64,000 nucleotides of DNA from UBA4416 sp040387475 (GTDB lineage: Bacteria; Bacteroidota; Bacteroidia; B-17B0; Aurantibacillaceae): contig JAZKDT010000001.1 in the NCBI GenBank assembly GCA_040387475.1, positions 124,001 to 188,000 on the forward strand, given 5' to 3'. The stretch's first letter is position 1; each line of letters starts with the position of its first letter. Made by a program: the position numbers and the translations under genes. The notes under the pieces are model-generated. The model worked only from the letters and a program-made list of their open reading frames with translations. It did no database searches and was not told the origin of the DNA. This document shows positions 1 to 8,925 of this stretch, in pieces.

Positions 1-272
1 CACAATTATTAACCTGGAGATTAGGTGTATTGAAAAACGAAAATCGTGCAACCCCAGCTCAAATTAGCATGGCCAAACGTAATAATGTAAACATGGCGTT
101 ACAAATTGCACGTGAAGCGCGCCAGATACATGGCGGTATGGGCATCACGGGTGAATACCCTATTATGCGCCACATGATGAACTTAGAATCCGTTATTACC
201 TATGAAGGAACGCATGACATTCATTTATTGATTACGGGAATGGACGTTACAGGCTTTAATGCTTTCTCTTAA
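1..272 (+). CDS. Acyl-CoA dehydrogenase (glutaryl-CoA dehydrogenase-like), C-terminal part
   Basis: This is the 3' end of a gene that begins before the window; the reading frame is open from base 3 and stops at 270-272. The visible ~89 residues match the C-terminal helical domain of acyl-CoA dehydrogenases. The stretches QIHGGMGITGEYPIMRH and YEGTHDIH are the family signature; the Glu of YEGT is the position of the catalytic base. The wording RHMMNLESV-x-TYEGTHD is closest to glutaryl-CoA dehydrogenase, which converts glutaryl-CoA to crotonyl-CoA in lysine/tryptophan breakdown, but the substrate cannot be fixed from this fragment. A strong hairpin terminator follows directly. Confidence 0.88.
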   Translation, partial: QLLTWRLGVLKNENRATPAQISMAKRNNVNMALQIAREARQIHGGMGITGEYPIMRHMMNLESVITYEGTHDIHLLITGMDVTGFNAFS

Positions 273-290
273 TAAATTAATACTTAAAAT

Positions 291-325
291 AAATCCCCGG
301 TGAAATTTCGCCGGGGATTTTTTCT
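291..325. terminator. Bidirectional intrinsic terminator
   Basis: The 10-base arms at 291-300 and 311-320 are perfectly complementary (AAATCCCCGG / CCGGGGATTT), and the 10 bases between them can extend the stem with one G-T pair. T-run on the plus side and A-run on the minus side let it serve both the dehydrogenase gene and the convergent operon ending at 331. Confidence 0.9.
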
Positions 326-330
326 GAATT

Positions 331-966
331 TTATTTTTTACAATATTTCTTTTCCCATTCTTTATTGCCTTTCTCTACCATCCAGGTAAACGTTTTTACA
401 AAAGCATTAAACCAATAGTTACTTTGACCAATACCGACAGGTTCCGTTTGTACCTTCTGCCTAAAAACCGTTTGCTTTGTTTCAAGATTAAAGAATACGG
501 CATAAAGAGAGGCCTGCGTATGCACTTTGTCCAAATACTCTACGATAAACGTCAGTCCTAATCCTGTTTGTCCGGATGGGATATCATATGTGTTTATAAG
601 GCTATCTATCTGCTGTTCTTTTAAGGTATAATATTCAAAAATGATCATCCGCGAAGAATCAACTGCATCATTCTTTTTTTTTGTGATATCGGTATTTTGT
701 GCAGTATGCTCAAATCCTAAGGAGCGATAATTGATTTTTTCTGGTTCGTTGAGAATACGGTTGTTCCATATCTCAAAATATCCTTTCAACTCCTGGGGTA
801 ATAATTTTCCCTTGTTACCTGCTACAGAGAAAGTTCCCATGAAACGAGCTAAAGAAAAATCAACACCGCACCAAATCAATTGATTCTTGTCGCAGAACAA
901 GGCCGTTTGGCTAATCGCCTTAACGCCTCCCAACATACTTAGAAACACTATAATGACCAGTCTCAT
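331..966 (-). CDS. Exported protein of unknown function (211 aa)
   Basis: I do not recognise a family. The N-terminus (MRLVIIVFLSMLGGVKAISQ) looks like a Sec signal peptide, so the protein is probably periplasmic or outer-membrane associated. The rest is mixed polar/beta-rich with Cys at 25, 33 and near the C-terminus, which could form disulfides after export. It is the last gene of a three-gene minus-strand operon: its ATG overlaps the stop of the preceding gene by 4 nt (ATGA), implying translational coupling. All three products are exported and of similar size (204-213 aa). Transcription would end at the hairpin at 291-325. Confidence 0.75.
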   Translation of the reverse strand: MRLVIIVFLSMLGGVKAISQTALFCDKNQLIWCGVDFSLARFMGTFSVAGNKGKLLPQELKGYFEIWNNRILNEPEKINYRSLGFEHTAQNTDITKKKNDAVDSSRMIIFEYYTLKEQQIDSLINTYDIPSGQTGLGLTFIVEYLDKVHTQASLYAVFFNLETKQTVFRQKVQTEPVGIGQSNYWFNAFVKTFTWMVEKGNKEWEKKYCKK

Positions 967-1604
967 TTTTTATTTTTCTTGTTAAAGATAACAAGCTGAT
1001 CAGCCAGTATATAACCATACATAAAAAAGCAGTTTTTAATTCGGCCGGTATCTGTCTTATCCATATCGTAGGGAGACATTCCTTCCATCCCCTGAATCTT
1101 ATGGCTATAAATATTACTTTTAATAACCGTCCGATTACTGTTTTCCACTATCAGGGTTCTAAAATTTGTTTTTGCTGAGTTGTTTACTTTGTCTCGGGAA
1201 TTAAAAGATACGATCGTTGCATTTCCGGGGTCTATATCTAAAACATAAATTATCATGTGATATAAAGCTTTAGGGTCGTTTTCTTTTACCGCTAACTTGG
1301 ATTTCTTCATTCTTGGCTCATAAAATTTCAGAAAATACTTAGGGAACACCTGAGCTTTACTCTCGTTCCACTTTTCAAGCCATAACTCGCCATCACCAGG
1401 TTTTGCAAAGTTTTTTTCTTTTACCTTTGCCTCGCAAAATGCCTTCTCCGACTCATTTCCATTAAATGTTGCCGAATCCCACCTTATCTCATAGCTAACT
1501 TTCTTTGTTCCCATTAAGTATGATAGATCTTCGCCTGAATCGAAACGTGTTTGTCCGATCCCTAACAATGGTAAGCTTAGTAAAATAATTAGTCTTTTTT
1601 TCAT
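963..1604 (-). CDS. Exported protein of unknown function (213 aa)
   Basis: Middle gene of the three-gene operon. A short signal peptide (MKKRLIILLSLPLLGIGQ) precedes a mature region of about 195 residues with no motif I can name. It lies 6 nt after the upstream gene and overlaps the downstream gene by 4 nt. Its order of features (an M-K-V strand near residue 35, W-rich segment, then a K/Y-P-R-M/F motif near residue 95 and a hydrophobic beta-rich second half) resembles that of the upstream 204-aa product, so the two may be remote paralogues; this is inference from eye alignment only. Confidence 0.75.
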   Translation of the reverse strand: MKKRLIILLSLPLLGIGQTRFDSGEDLSYLMGTKKVSYEIRWDSATFNGNESEKAFCEAKVKEKNFAKPGDGELWLEKWNESKAQVFPKYFLKFYEPRMKKSKLAVKENDPKALYHMIIYVLDIDPGNATIVSFNSRDKVNNSAKTNFRTLIVENSNRTVIKSNIYSHKIQGMEGMSPYDMDKTDTGRIKNCFFMYGYILADQLVIFNKKNKK

Positions 1605-1610
1605 CTGTTT

Positions 1611-2225
1611 TTACTTTATGTGTTGCGTTAAATTTTTACCGAGTTCTCTGCCCAACCTGGCATATGACTCCCCAATGCGCACACCCGTTTCATAATAATA
1701 ACCTCCGCTATCTGCTCCTTTCAAATGCTCAATTGCACCAATAGCCACGGGTTCATTTAAATTTCCCTTTTTATAAATGCTGATTTCGAAATCGCATTCT
1801 GCAGCCCACACAACGGCAGAAAAAATAAGATGTTCTCCAAAACCGAGATACGTTCGGGTTGTGCGAATGAGTAAAATATATGTGCTACTATCGTTTGTAG
1901 TTGAGTATGAGATTGCGTTCTTGATATATTTAGAAAAAAGAAGGTCGAACCTGGGTTTGTAAATATTTAATCTATCCGAGAACCAGTCTTTCTTCCACTT
2001 ATCGCCCCGGGAGGGTTCTCTTAAGTTGTATTTGTCGACGGTGGTTTGTATAAATAGCGCTTCTGATGAAAACGTATCCACTTTCATTTGGCCATAATCA
2101 AATACTATTTTAAATGTATCTCCTTTTTTGACGAACGATCCTGGATCACTATATTGCCATTTTATAGACTGCGACGTGCAAATAACGGATATCAAACACA
2201 ATATAGTTAAAAACAACCTTTTCAT
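1611..2225 (-). CDS. Exported protein of unknown function (204 aa)
   Basis: First gene of the three-gene operon. I place the start at the ATG at 2225 rather than at 2309 because MKRLFLTILCLISVICTSQ is a proper signal peptide with a charged N-region, whereas the longer form would bury it behind 28 Cys/Ser-rich residues. The mature protein contains a Trp/Lys-rich middle and a Gly/Tyr-rich region near the C-terminus (DSGGYYYETGVRIGESYARLG) that could form an amphipathic or membrane-interacting segment. Function unknown. The upstream sequence carries TAAGTTTA nine bases before the start, a weak match to the phylum's -7 box. Confidence 0.72.
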   Translation of the reverse strand: MKRLFLTILCLISVICTSQSIKWQYSDPGSFVKKGDTFKIVFDYGQMKVDTFSSEALFIQTTVDKYNLREPSRGDKWKKDWFSDRLNIYKPRFDLLFSKYIKNAISYSTTNDSSTYILLIRTTRTYLGFGEHLIFSAVVWAAECDFEISIYKKGNLNEPVAIGAIEHLKGADSGGYYYETGVRIGESYARLGRELGKNLTQHIK

Positions 2226-2310
2226 AAAGTTTGCTAAACTTAGGTAAAAAGATCTGTTTGAGCAATATGAACAGTTAAACGCTGAGTTCAACGTTATAAA
2301 TAAATTCATA

Positions 2311-2347
2311 AAAAAGCCCCGAAGAAAATATCACCGGGGCTTTTTTT
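2311..2347 (-). terminator. Intrinsic terminator after the 319-aa lipoprotein gene
   Basis: Arms AAAAAGCCCCG (2311-2321) and CGGGGCTTTTT (2335-2345) are complementary around a 13-nt loop; read on the minus strand the hairpin ends in a T-run and lies 16 nt after the stop of the lipoprotein gene. Confidence 0.85.
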
Positions 2348-2362
2348 ATGATTTAATACCTA

Positions 2363-3322
2363 TTACCAGTATCCTATTATTTTATGTTGTGTTACTGATC
2401 CAACAGTCCAGGTTAAATTCCAACCATAAGCACATTGATTGGAACCTACTGTAACAGGCACTCCTGCATTGTTAACGCCAAAAAGACAATCCAGATCAAA
2501 GTTTTTGCTTGCAACTTTTATGATTAAGTGGCCGGTAATAGGTGCACCCCCTCCGCATGTTGTATTCCAAACAATTGGTGTTGTAACCTCGCTGGTAAAT
2601 GCATCTCCCTCACGTGTTGTTCCGTAATTTTCTAAATTATTGATGCCGCCTGATGATCCGATTCCTTCGCCTGTGCAGGTTAATACACTGTTTGCCCAGG
2701 TATACGTAAATTTACGGTTAATGTTGTAGCTTGCTGTTCCAGCCCCATTAAAGTTTACACTTAAATTATTACCAGTTACAGAGCTTGATAAATTCGGTTG
2801 AGTTCCGATAAATAATTCCCACCAGGTACCTCCACTCACATTTGTAAGGTTTTGTGTACCGATCAGTTCAATAAATGCAGCATCAGAAGCGCGTGTAACT
2901 CTGTACGTGAGGTATTCTACTTTCATAACACAACCTGCCATTTTCCATCTCTGTCCGGACGCATAGTTTACTATTGTTAATCTGATTGAACCACTCCTTT
3001 TTCTATTATTTACAACCGTTACGCCATCGTAATTTAATTTGATTGTTCCCATATATGAACCGGTAGTATCTACGCTTACTCCGCCGATAGTATTGGTTTG
3101 AGCACTTTGTGTTGTTCTGCCATGCATATTAGGATAGTCGCTGATCGTTTTATTGATATCATCAATAGATGCATCGTTCTCGCTAATTGCTTGACGCGAA
3201 TCGGTAGATGCCTGTCCTGATTCGTCTACTTTTTCTTCTTCTTTTTTCTTACAACTTGAAAAAGTTAAGGAGGCCGCGATTACACAACCCGAAATTGCTA
3301 AAAATACGTTCTTTGTTTTCAT
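2363..3322 (-). CDS. Putative lipoprotein (319 aa)
   Basis: The N-terminus MKTKNVFLAISGCVIAASLTFSSC followed by KKK is a lipoprotein signal: the lipobox is LTFSSC-like with Cys24 as the predicted lipidated residue, and the Lys/Glu-rich stretch behind it is a typical tether. The body is Ser/Thr/Gly/Asn-rich and beta-strand rich, with Trp and Cys pairs (TTCGGG and DLDCLFG) in the C-terminal third. Proteins of this kind are common in Bacteroidota genomes and poorly characterised; I cannot assign a substrate or partner. It is a single-gene unit: own upstream region (TAAATTTA five bases before the ATG) and own terminator. Confidence 0.78.
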   Translation of the reverse strand: MKTKNVFLAISGCVIAASLTFSSCKKKEEEKVDESGQASTDSRQAISENDASIDDINKTISDYPNMHGRTTQSAQTNTIGGVSVDTTGSYMGTIKLNYDGVTVVNNRKRSGSIRLTIVNYASGQRWKMAGCVMKVEYLTYRVTRASDAAFIELIGTQNLTNVSGGTWWELFIGTQPNLSSSVTGNNLSVNFNGAGTASYNINRKFTYTWANSVLTCTGEGIGSSGGINNLENYGTTREGDAFTSEVTTPIVWNTTCGGGAPITGHLIIKVASKNFDLDCLFGVNNAGVPVTVGSNQCAYGWNLTWTVGSVTQHKIIGYW

Positions 3323-3475
3323 TAGTTTAAATTTAGATGGTTTAAAATTAAGGGTTTTTCCATTATTAAAAAATCCTCATACAATCAGACCAATCATTAT
3401 TCGGAAGGTTTAATTGTAATTTGTTAAAATTTTAACAAATGTTATGCCGAGTTTGTAAGATATTGGTTTTCAGTA

Positions 3476-5386
3476 TTATAGTTTACCTTTAACTATTGCT
3501 TCAACCACCGCAGGATCTAGTAAAGTAGAGGTGTCGCCTAAATTGCCAACTTCTCCCTCTGCTACCTTACGTAATATACGGCGCATAATTTTGCCACTTC
3601 TTGTTTTAGGTAATCCACTTACTATTTGGATCTTATCCGGCTTTGCAATCGGGCCGATTATTTTGGTAACTTCAGCCAGAATTTCTTTACGTAAGGTATC
3701 TTCGTCTTTGGTAGCTTCCGGCACAATTACATATGCGTAAATGCCTTGTCCTTTTATATCATGCGGATAACCTACAACAGCACTTTCTACCACATCAGGA
3801 TGTGAGTTAATAGCGCTTTCTACTTCGGCGGTTCCGATACGATGTCCTGAAATATTCATCACATCATCTACCCGTCCGGTAATTCTGTAAAAACCGTTCT
3901 CATCTCTCCTGCAACCATCGCCTGTGAAATATAAACCGGGGTAAGTAGCAAAATATGCCTGTTTACAGCGATCGTGATCACCATAAGTTGTGCGAATCAT
4001 GGAGGGCCAAGGAAATTTGATACATAAATTTCCTTCTGCTTCATTCCCCGTTATCTCATTTCCTTTATCGTCCACTAATATGGGCTGGATGCCAGGTAAA
4101 GGCAGAGTAGCAAAACTTGGCTTCGTTGGCGTTACTCCGGCCAAGGCAGAGATCATTATTCCACCTGTTTCGGTTTGCCACCAGGTATCAACGATAGGAC
4201 ATTTTTCTTTTCCTATGTTTTTGTGATACCACTGCCAGGCTTCTTCGTTGATAGGTTCCCCTACACTTCCTAGGACTTTTAAAGAATCGAGTTTATAAGG
4301 TTTTACAAAATCCAGTCCGGCTGCTTCCAGCGCTCTGATTGCCGTAGGAGCCGTATAAAAATGAGTGACGTTATATTTATCAATTACGTTCCAAAAACGA
4401 CCGGAATCCGGAAATGTAGGGACGCCTTCAAATATCACAGAACTAACTCCAGCCAGCAATGGTCCGTAAGCGATATATGAATGCCCGGTAATCCACCCCA
4501 CATCGGCCGTACACCAAAACAGGTTTTGACTTCGCTCAAGCTCTGTACCGGAATCCATTTGAAAAACATTTTGAAATGAATAGCAGGTATATACCATATA
4601 GCCACCGCAAGTATGTACCACACCTTTTGGCTTGCCTGTTGAACCCGAAGTGTAAAGAATAAACAATACATCTTCACTATCCATTAATTCGGGTACACAG
4701 GTATTAGAAACATTTTGCACAACATCGTTCCAAACAATGTCTCGGCCTTCTTTTAAGGTAATAGGCGTTTGAGTGTGTTTGTATACTAATACATGTTGTA
4801 TACTCGGGCAATCTATTATGGCTTCATCTACAACTGCCTTGATGGGAATATCTTTTACTCCTCTATAAGCACCGTCCGTTGTGAGCACTATTTTACAATT
4901 GCTATCCTGAATTCGGCCAGCTAATGCAGAAGCGGAAAAACCAGCGAATACGACCGAATGTATTGCTCCAATTCTTGCACATGCCAACATAGCAAATACC
5001 GCTTCGGGAATCATAGGCATGTAAATACAAACTCTATCTCCTTTTTTTATCCCTAATAATTTTAAAGTATTTGCAACTTTACAAACTTCATCATGCAAAT
5101 GTTGATAGGTTATAGTTCTACCTATACCATCTAGGGAGTTTGGCTCCCAAATAAAAGCAGTTCTATTAGCCTTAGTTAACAGATGCCTATCGATGGCGTT
5201 TTCTGTGATATTAAATTTACCATTTACAAACCATTTTACATTTGGTTCATCAAAATTCCAATCCAGGGTTTTTGTCCAGGGCTGTTTCCACGTAAATTCT
5301 TTGGCAATATCCTCCCAAAAAAATTCCGGGTTGTCTATCGATTTTTTGTACTCATTTTGGTACTGTTCAAAGCTTTTAATTTGCAT
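3476..5386 (-). CDS. acs: Acetyl-CoA synthetase (AMP-forming)
   Basis: Activates acetate to acetyl-CoA through acetyl-AMP in the cytoplasm. The 636-aa length is normal for the family. The P-loop-like motif YTSGSTGKPKGVVHT lies around residue 260, the WWQTETGG motif near residue 410, and the C-terminal catalytic-lysine segment KTRSGKIMRRILRK near residue 600; that Lys is the one acetylated by Pat-type enzymes in other bacteria. The N-terminal region with NPEFFWEDIA is the family-specific ACS_N domain. It is transcribed alone, divergently from hemA across a 326-bp spacer. No in-frame damage is seen. Confidence 0.96.
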   Translation of the reverse strand: MQIKSFEQYQNEYKKSIDNPEFFWEDIAKEFTWKQPWTKTLDWNFDEPNVKWFVNGKFNITENAIDRHLLTKANRTAFIWEPNSLDGIGRTITYQHLHDEVCKVANTLKLLGIKKGDRVCIYMPMIPEAVFAMLACARIGAIHSVVFAGFSASALAGRIQDSNCKIVLTTDGAYRGVKDIPIKAVVDEAIIDCPSIQHVLVYKHTQTPITLKEGRDIVWNDVVQNVSNTCVPELMDSEDVLFILYTSGSTGKPKGVVHTCGGYMVYTCYSFQNVFQMDSGTELERSQNLFWCTADVGWITGHSYIAYGPLLAGVSSVIFEGVPTFPDSGRFWNVIDKYNVTHFYTAPTAIRALEAAGLDFVKPYKLDSLKVLGSVGEPINEEAWQWYHKNIGKEKCPIVDTWWQTETGGIMISALAGVTPTKPSFATLPLPGIQPILVDDKGNEITGNEAEGNLCIKFPWPSMIRTTYGDHDRCKQAYFATYPGLYFTGDGCRRDENGFYRITGRVDDVMNISGHRIGTAEVESAINSHPDVVESAVVGYPHDIKGQGIYAYVIVPEATKDEDTLRKEILAEVTKIIGPIAKPDKIQIVSGLPKTRSGKIMRRILRKVAEGEVGNLGDTSTLLDPAVVEAIVKGKL

Positions 5387-5712
5387 GTCATGAGGTTTTA
5401 CAGTCTAAGTAACATAAAAGATCGGGCAAATACAAGCACAAATCGGTCAAAAGTAAAAGACACCAAAAATATACTGAATGTGCGTTTTTGTTTTTGACTA
5501 TAAATCATGGATTTCCAAATTATATGATATGCAGTCGCAATCAATCTGTGAAATTTCAATTCATTTTATCAATACTATTTTTTGAACGCGCTCTACCACA
5601 CAAAAATCATAAACTAAAATCCAATCTATTTAGAATTGTTTTAAATATCGTTTTATGACAATTCTATGACATACAAAAACGCATTGTTCCCGTACTTTGT
5701 GAAAGATACTAT
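5387..5712. other. 326-bp divergent intergenic region, acs / hemA
   Basis: No gene, tRNA or hairpin terminator is visible here. The region is very AT-rich and must hold the promoters of both divergent genes. On the plus strand GTACTTTG at 5693-5700 is one base short of the TAnnTTTG -7 consensus and sits 12 nt before the hemA start. On the minus strand TTTG-containing segments occur around 5425-5450 but none is a full consensus box. Confidence 0.5.
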
Positions 5713-6942
5713 ATGAACTCTTTTAAGATAATCTCGTTGACTCATAAATTGGCCCCTTTGGAGTTAATTGGAAAATTGCATTTAGATGAAACTCATCAAC
5801 AGGATTACCTGGGTGCTTTGAAAATGAGAATGGAATTAAAAGAGTTAATGTTTTTAAGTACCTGTAACCGGGTAGAGTTTGTATTAAACACAGAATCTGA
5901 AATCACACCTTCCTTTCTTGCTGATGTTTTTTATTCTATTAATTCCCGTTTAACAAAAGAAGAGTTAAGTGCTTTAATAGAAAAAACAACGCTATATGAA
6001 TCAGACGAAGCCTTAACTCATTTGTTTGAAGTATCTGCATCTTTAGATTCGTTAGTAGTTGGGGAAAGAGAAATCATCACCCAGGTTCGTAAAGCTTATG
6101 AATTTTGTAATTTATTGGGCTTAACGGGTGATACCATTCGCTTAGCCATTAAACAAACTATTGAAACAGCAAAACGTGTTTATACAGATACAGATATTGC
6201 CAAAAATCCGGTATCAATTGTATCATTAGCATATCGTCAGTTGCGCAGCCTGGGTATTAAAAATAATGCGCGCATTGTATTTGTGGGTGCCGGCGAAACC
6301 AATGCTAACATGGCTAAATATTTAAGGAAACATGAATACGCTAATTTAACGGTATTCAACAGAAGCCTGGCGAATGCTGAAAAATTAGCAAGAGATTTGA
6401 ATGGTAAAGCGCGTGAACTCTCTCATATTACTGACTTTAAAGAAGGTTTTGATGTATTGATCACTTGTACAGGATCACAGGAACCCGTTATTACACATGA
6501 CATTTATAAATCCTTAATAGGAACAGACACTTCTAAAAAAGTAATTATTGACTTGGCTTTACCCGCGGATGTAGATAGCAAAGTAATTGAATTGAATGAC
6601 GTGATCTACATTGATATTGAATCTCTAAAGAAACAAGCTGCTGAAAATTTATTAAAACGTGAAGGAGAAATTGAAGCTTGTAAAGTAATTATTGCATCTA
6701 AAGTAGAAGAGTTCAAACAATTGTTTAACGAACGTAAAATAGAACTTGCCTTTGGAGAAATTCCAAAGCAAATTAAGTATATTAAAGAAACCGCTTTGAA
6801 TGAAGTATTTGCCAAAGAGATGAATACTTTGGATTCGCAAGGCAAAGAAGTGCTTGATAAAGTATTAAGTTATATGGAAAAAAAATATAACGCTCTTGCC
6901 ATTAAAACCGCTAAAAAAGTGTTTTTAGAAGAGGACCTCTAA
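5713..6942 (+). CDS. hemA: Glutamyl-tRNA reductase
   Basis: First committed step of C5 haem biosynthesis: reduces glutamyl-tRNA(Glu) to glutamate-1-semialdehyde with NADPH. The catalytic Cys is C51 in STCNRVE, and the LVVGEREI-x-QVRKAYE block near residue 110 is the glutamate-recognition segment. The NADPH-binding Rossmann segment (VFVGAGETN) lies near residue 190 and a C-terminal dimerisation helix follows. Length (409 aa) is normal. It heads a plus-strand run that continues with hemC-hemD and hemB; hemL, hemE and hemH/hemN are not in this window. Confidence 0.97.
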   Translation: MNSFKIISLTHKLAPLELIGKLHLDETHQQDYLGALKMRMELKELMFLSTCNRVEFVLNTESEITPSFLADVFYSINSRLTKEELSALIEKTTLYESDEALTHLFEVSASLDSLVVGEREIITQVRKAYEFCNLLGLTGDTIRLAIKQTIETAKRVYTDTDIAKNPVSIVSLAYRQLRSLGIKNNARIVFVGAGETNANMAKYLRKHEYANLTVFNRSLANAEKLARDLNGKARELSHITDFKEGFDVLITCTGSQEPVITHDIYKSLIGTDTSKKVIIDLALPADVDSKVIELNDVIYIDIESLKKQAAENLLKREGEIEACKVIIASKVEEFKQLFNERKIELAFGEIPKQIKYIKETALNEVFAKEMNTLDSQGKEVLDKVLSYMEKKYNALAIKTAKKVFLEEDL

Positions 6943-6958
6943 CCTAAAAAATACCGCG

Positions 6959-7189
6959 GTGGAAGTTATAGCAGAAATACTTCTTGAGTTTTTTCCGTCA
7001 TTAATTATTTATATTCTGAAGATAATTTGGTCGTCCTTTTTATGGGTGGTTAGTTTTGGAAAAGCACCCTTTTTGGTAACCTGGGAAAGCCATAAAATGG
7101 ACAAAATTGGGTGCCTTGTGTTTATAGGTTTAAGTATTTCCTTAATCATTTATTTAACCTTTAGAGCTAGCTACTATTTTAATTCATAA
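6959..7189 (+). CDS. Small membrane protein of unknown function (76 aa)
   Basis: A short frame starting at GTG, 16 nt after hemA. It encodes two hydrophobic segments (about residues 8-30 and 52-70) joined by a short polar loop containing GKAPFLVTWESHKMDK, so it is most likely a two-pass inner-membrane protein. I know no family. Its position between hemA and hemC-hemD and same-strand spacing suggest co-transcription. The non-ATG start and small size leave some doubt that it is a gene. Confidence 0.55.
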   Translation: MEVIAEILLEFFPSLIIYILKIIWSSFLWVVSFGKAPFLVTWESHKMDKIGCLVFIGLSISLIIYLTFRASYYFNS

Positions 7190-7293
7190 AGAGTCGACTC
7201 TTATGTTACAGTTTGCTAAACCTTTTATTTTTCTCTGTGGTGAATAACTAAAAATAGCTTATCTTGTAGCCTCTAATTTTATTACAATAGCTT

Positions 7294-8871
7294 ATGATCA
7301 TTATTGGTACACGCGGTAGCGACCTTGCATTATGGCAGGCAAATTTCACAAAGGACCTATTGGAAAAACAGGGTCATGACGTTGAAATAAAGATCATTGA
7401 AACCAAAGGCGACACTTCGCAACAATGGAATACCAGTTTTGACAAGCTGGAAGGCAAAGGTTTTTTTACAAAAGAATTAGAAGAAGCGTTGTTGGCCAAA
7501 ACCATTGATGTGGCGGTACACTCCCATAAAGATCTTCCAACGGAACACCCTGATGGATTAATAATAGCAGGTGTTTCTTCCCGTGAAAATCCTGCAGATT
7601 GGCTGATCATGCGTGATGAAGCAGAAGACACAACCAAAAAATTTAATTTAAAACAAGGTGCAAAAGTTGGTACTTCTTCAGCAAGAAGAAAATCGCAATT
7701 GTTATCTTTCAGACCTGATGTTGAAATCAGTGATCTTCGCGGTAATGTTCCCACACGTATCAATAAATTACGGGAAGGTCAATACGATGCCATTATATTA
7801 GCCGCTGCCGGTTTGGAACGCTTAGACTTAGATTTGTCTGACTTTACGGTAGAGCAATTAGAAACCAGTGAGTTTGTTCCCGCTCCTGCGCAAGGTGTTT
7901 TAGCATGGCAAATACGCGAAGATGATTATAAGTTGAGTGATGTATTTGATGCGGTGTGTGATTACGATGTGATGATCAATATTAACATTGAGCGTCGCGT
8001 ATTGAATTTATTGGATGGAGGCTGTCAGTTACCATTAGGTGTTTTTTGTGATACCGAAATGAATGACCAGGACCGCAAGTTATTTAAAGTATGGGTTTCT
8101 GCTTCTGATGCCTGGAATACGCAGGTAAAACACCTCTATTACGAGACAACGAATACGGAAGAACTTCCTGAAAAAATAGTAGAGCATTTACAACGCATCA
8201 ATTCTAAATCTATTTTTATATCCAGGGATGCACATGAAAGCAATAATTTGAACCGCTGGTTAACCAACTTAGGATTTAATGTAGAGAGTAAAAGCTTAAT
8301 TGATTTAAAAAAACTAACCATAAAGGAATTACCTAAGAGCGACTGGTTGTTTTTTAGCAGTAAACATGCCGTTGAATTTTTCTTTATGCAGAAACCGGAT
8401 ATTGGCACTACCAAGATCGGTTGTATAGGAAAATCTACTTCACAGGCTATTCGTGAATTGGGGTTGCGCGCCGACTTTATTGGACAGAGCACCGATACAA
8501 AATTAGTTGGCAAGCAATTCTCGGCACGCGTTGGTTTAGGCAAAGTTGTTTTCCCTGTTGCGCGCGAAAGCATGCGCACTGTTCAGTGGCAGTTTCCTAA
8601 ACAACAAAATTGCATTGATCTTCCTATTTATGCAGCATTAAAAGTACCTCATATCGTTCCGGAAACAACAGATATATTAGTGTTTACAAGCCCTAGTAAT
8701 GCTGAATCTTATTTAGAGAAAAACCAGATCCATCCGCACCAAAAAGTAATTGCCATGGGCGAGGCAACCGAAAAATCATTGATCAAAGCCAAAGTAAAAG
8801 CCGAGCAAATTCACAAACCGTATTCGTTTGACGATTTAGGCTTATACCGCGCCATTTTACATACATTTTAA
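7294..8871 (+). CDS. hemC: Hydroxymethylbilane synthase - uroporphyrinogen-III synthase fusion
   Basis: A bifunctional protein of 525 aa. Residues 1 to about 295 are porphobilinogen deaminase: HSHKDLPTE, GTSSARRKSQ, DLRGNVPTRI are substrate/cofactor motifs, and C244 in LDGGCQLPLG is the Cys that carries the dipyrromethane cofactor. Residues about 300-525 form a two-lobed uroporphyrinogen-III synthase domain (IFISRDAHE at the start, SSKHAVEFF, IGCIGKST, VVFPVARE, FTSPSNAESY, VIAMGEATEKSL). Together they turn four porphobilinogens into uroporphyrinogen III, so the unstable linear intermediate is handed over within one polypeptide. HemD domains are divergent, but the motif order is clear. Confidence 0.93.
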   Translation: MIIIGTRGSDLALWQANFTKDLLEKQGHDVEIKIIETKGDTSQQWNTSFDKLEGKGFFTKELEEALLAKTIDVAVHSHKDLPTEHPDGLIIAGVSSRENPADWLIMRDEAEDTTKKFNLKQGAKVGTSSARRKSQLLSFRPDVEISDLRGNVPTRINKLREGQYDAIILAAAGLERLDLDLSDFTVEQLETSEFVPAPAQGVLAWQIREDDYKLSDVFDAVCDYDVMININIERRVLNLLDGGCQLPLGVFCDTEMNDQDRKLFKVWVSASDAWNTQVKHLYYETTNTEELPEKIVEHLQRINSKSIFISRDAHESNNLNRWLTNLGFNVESKSLIDLKKLTIKELPKSDWLFFSSKHAVEFFFMQKPDIGTTKIGCIGKSTSQAIRELGLRADFIGQSTDTKLVGKQFSARVGLGKVVFPVARESMRTVQWQFPKQQNCIDLPIYAALKVPHIVPETTDILVFTSPSNAESYLEKNQIHPHQKVIAMGEATEKSLIKAKVKAEQIHKPYSFDDLGLYRAILHTF

Positions 8872-8925
8872 CTTTAAACTACTGGCACAGGTTTTATAGA
8901 TCATATAAACCATAAATTTAAATTA

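Noticed and set aside
2226..2309. N-terminal extension of the 204-aa exported protein
   Set aside because: Would bury a clear signal peptide behind a Cys/Ser-rich stretch.
5183..5497. Open frame across the acs start region, plus strand
   Set aside because: Antisense shadow of acs; Phe/Ile-rich with no homology or initiation signal.
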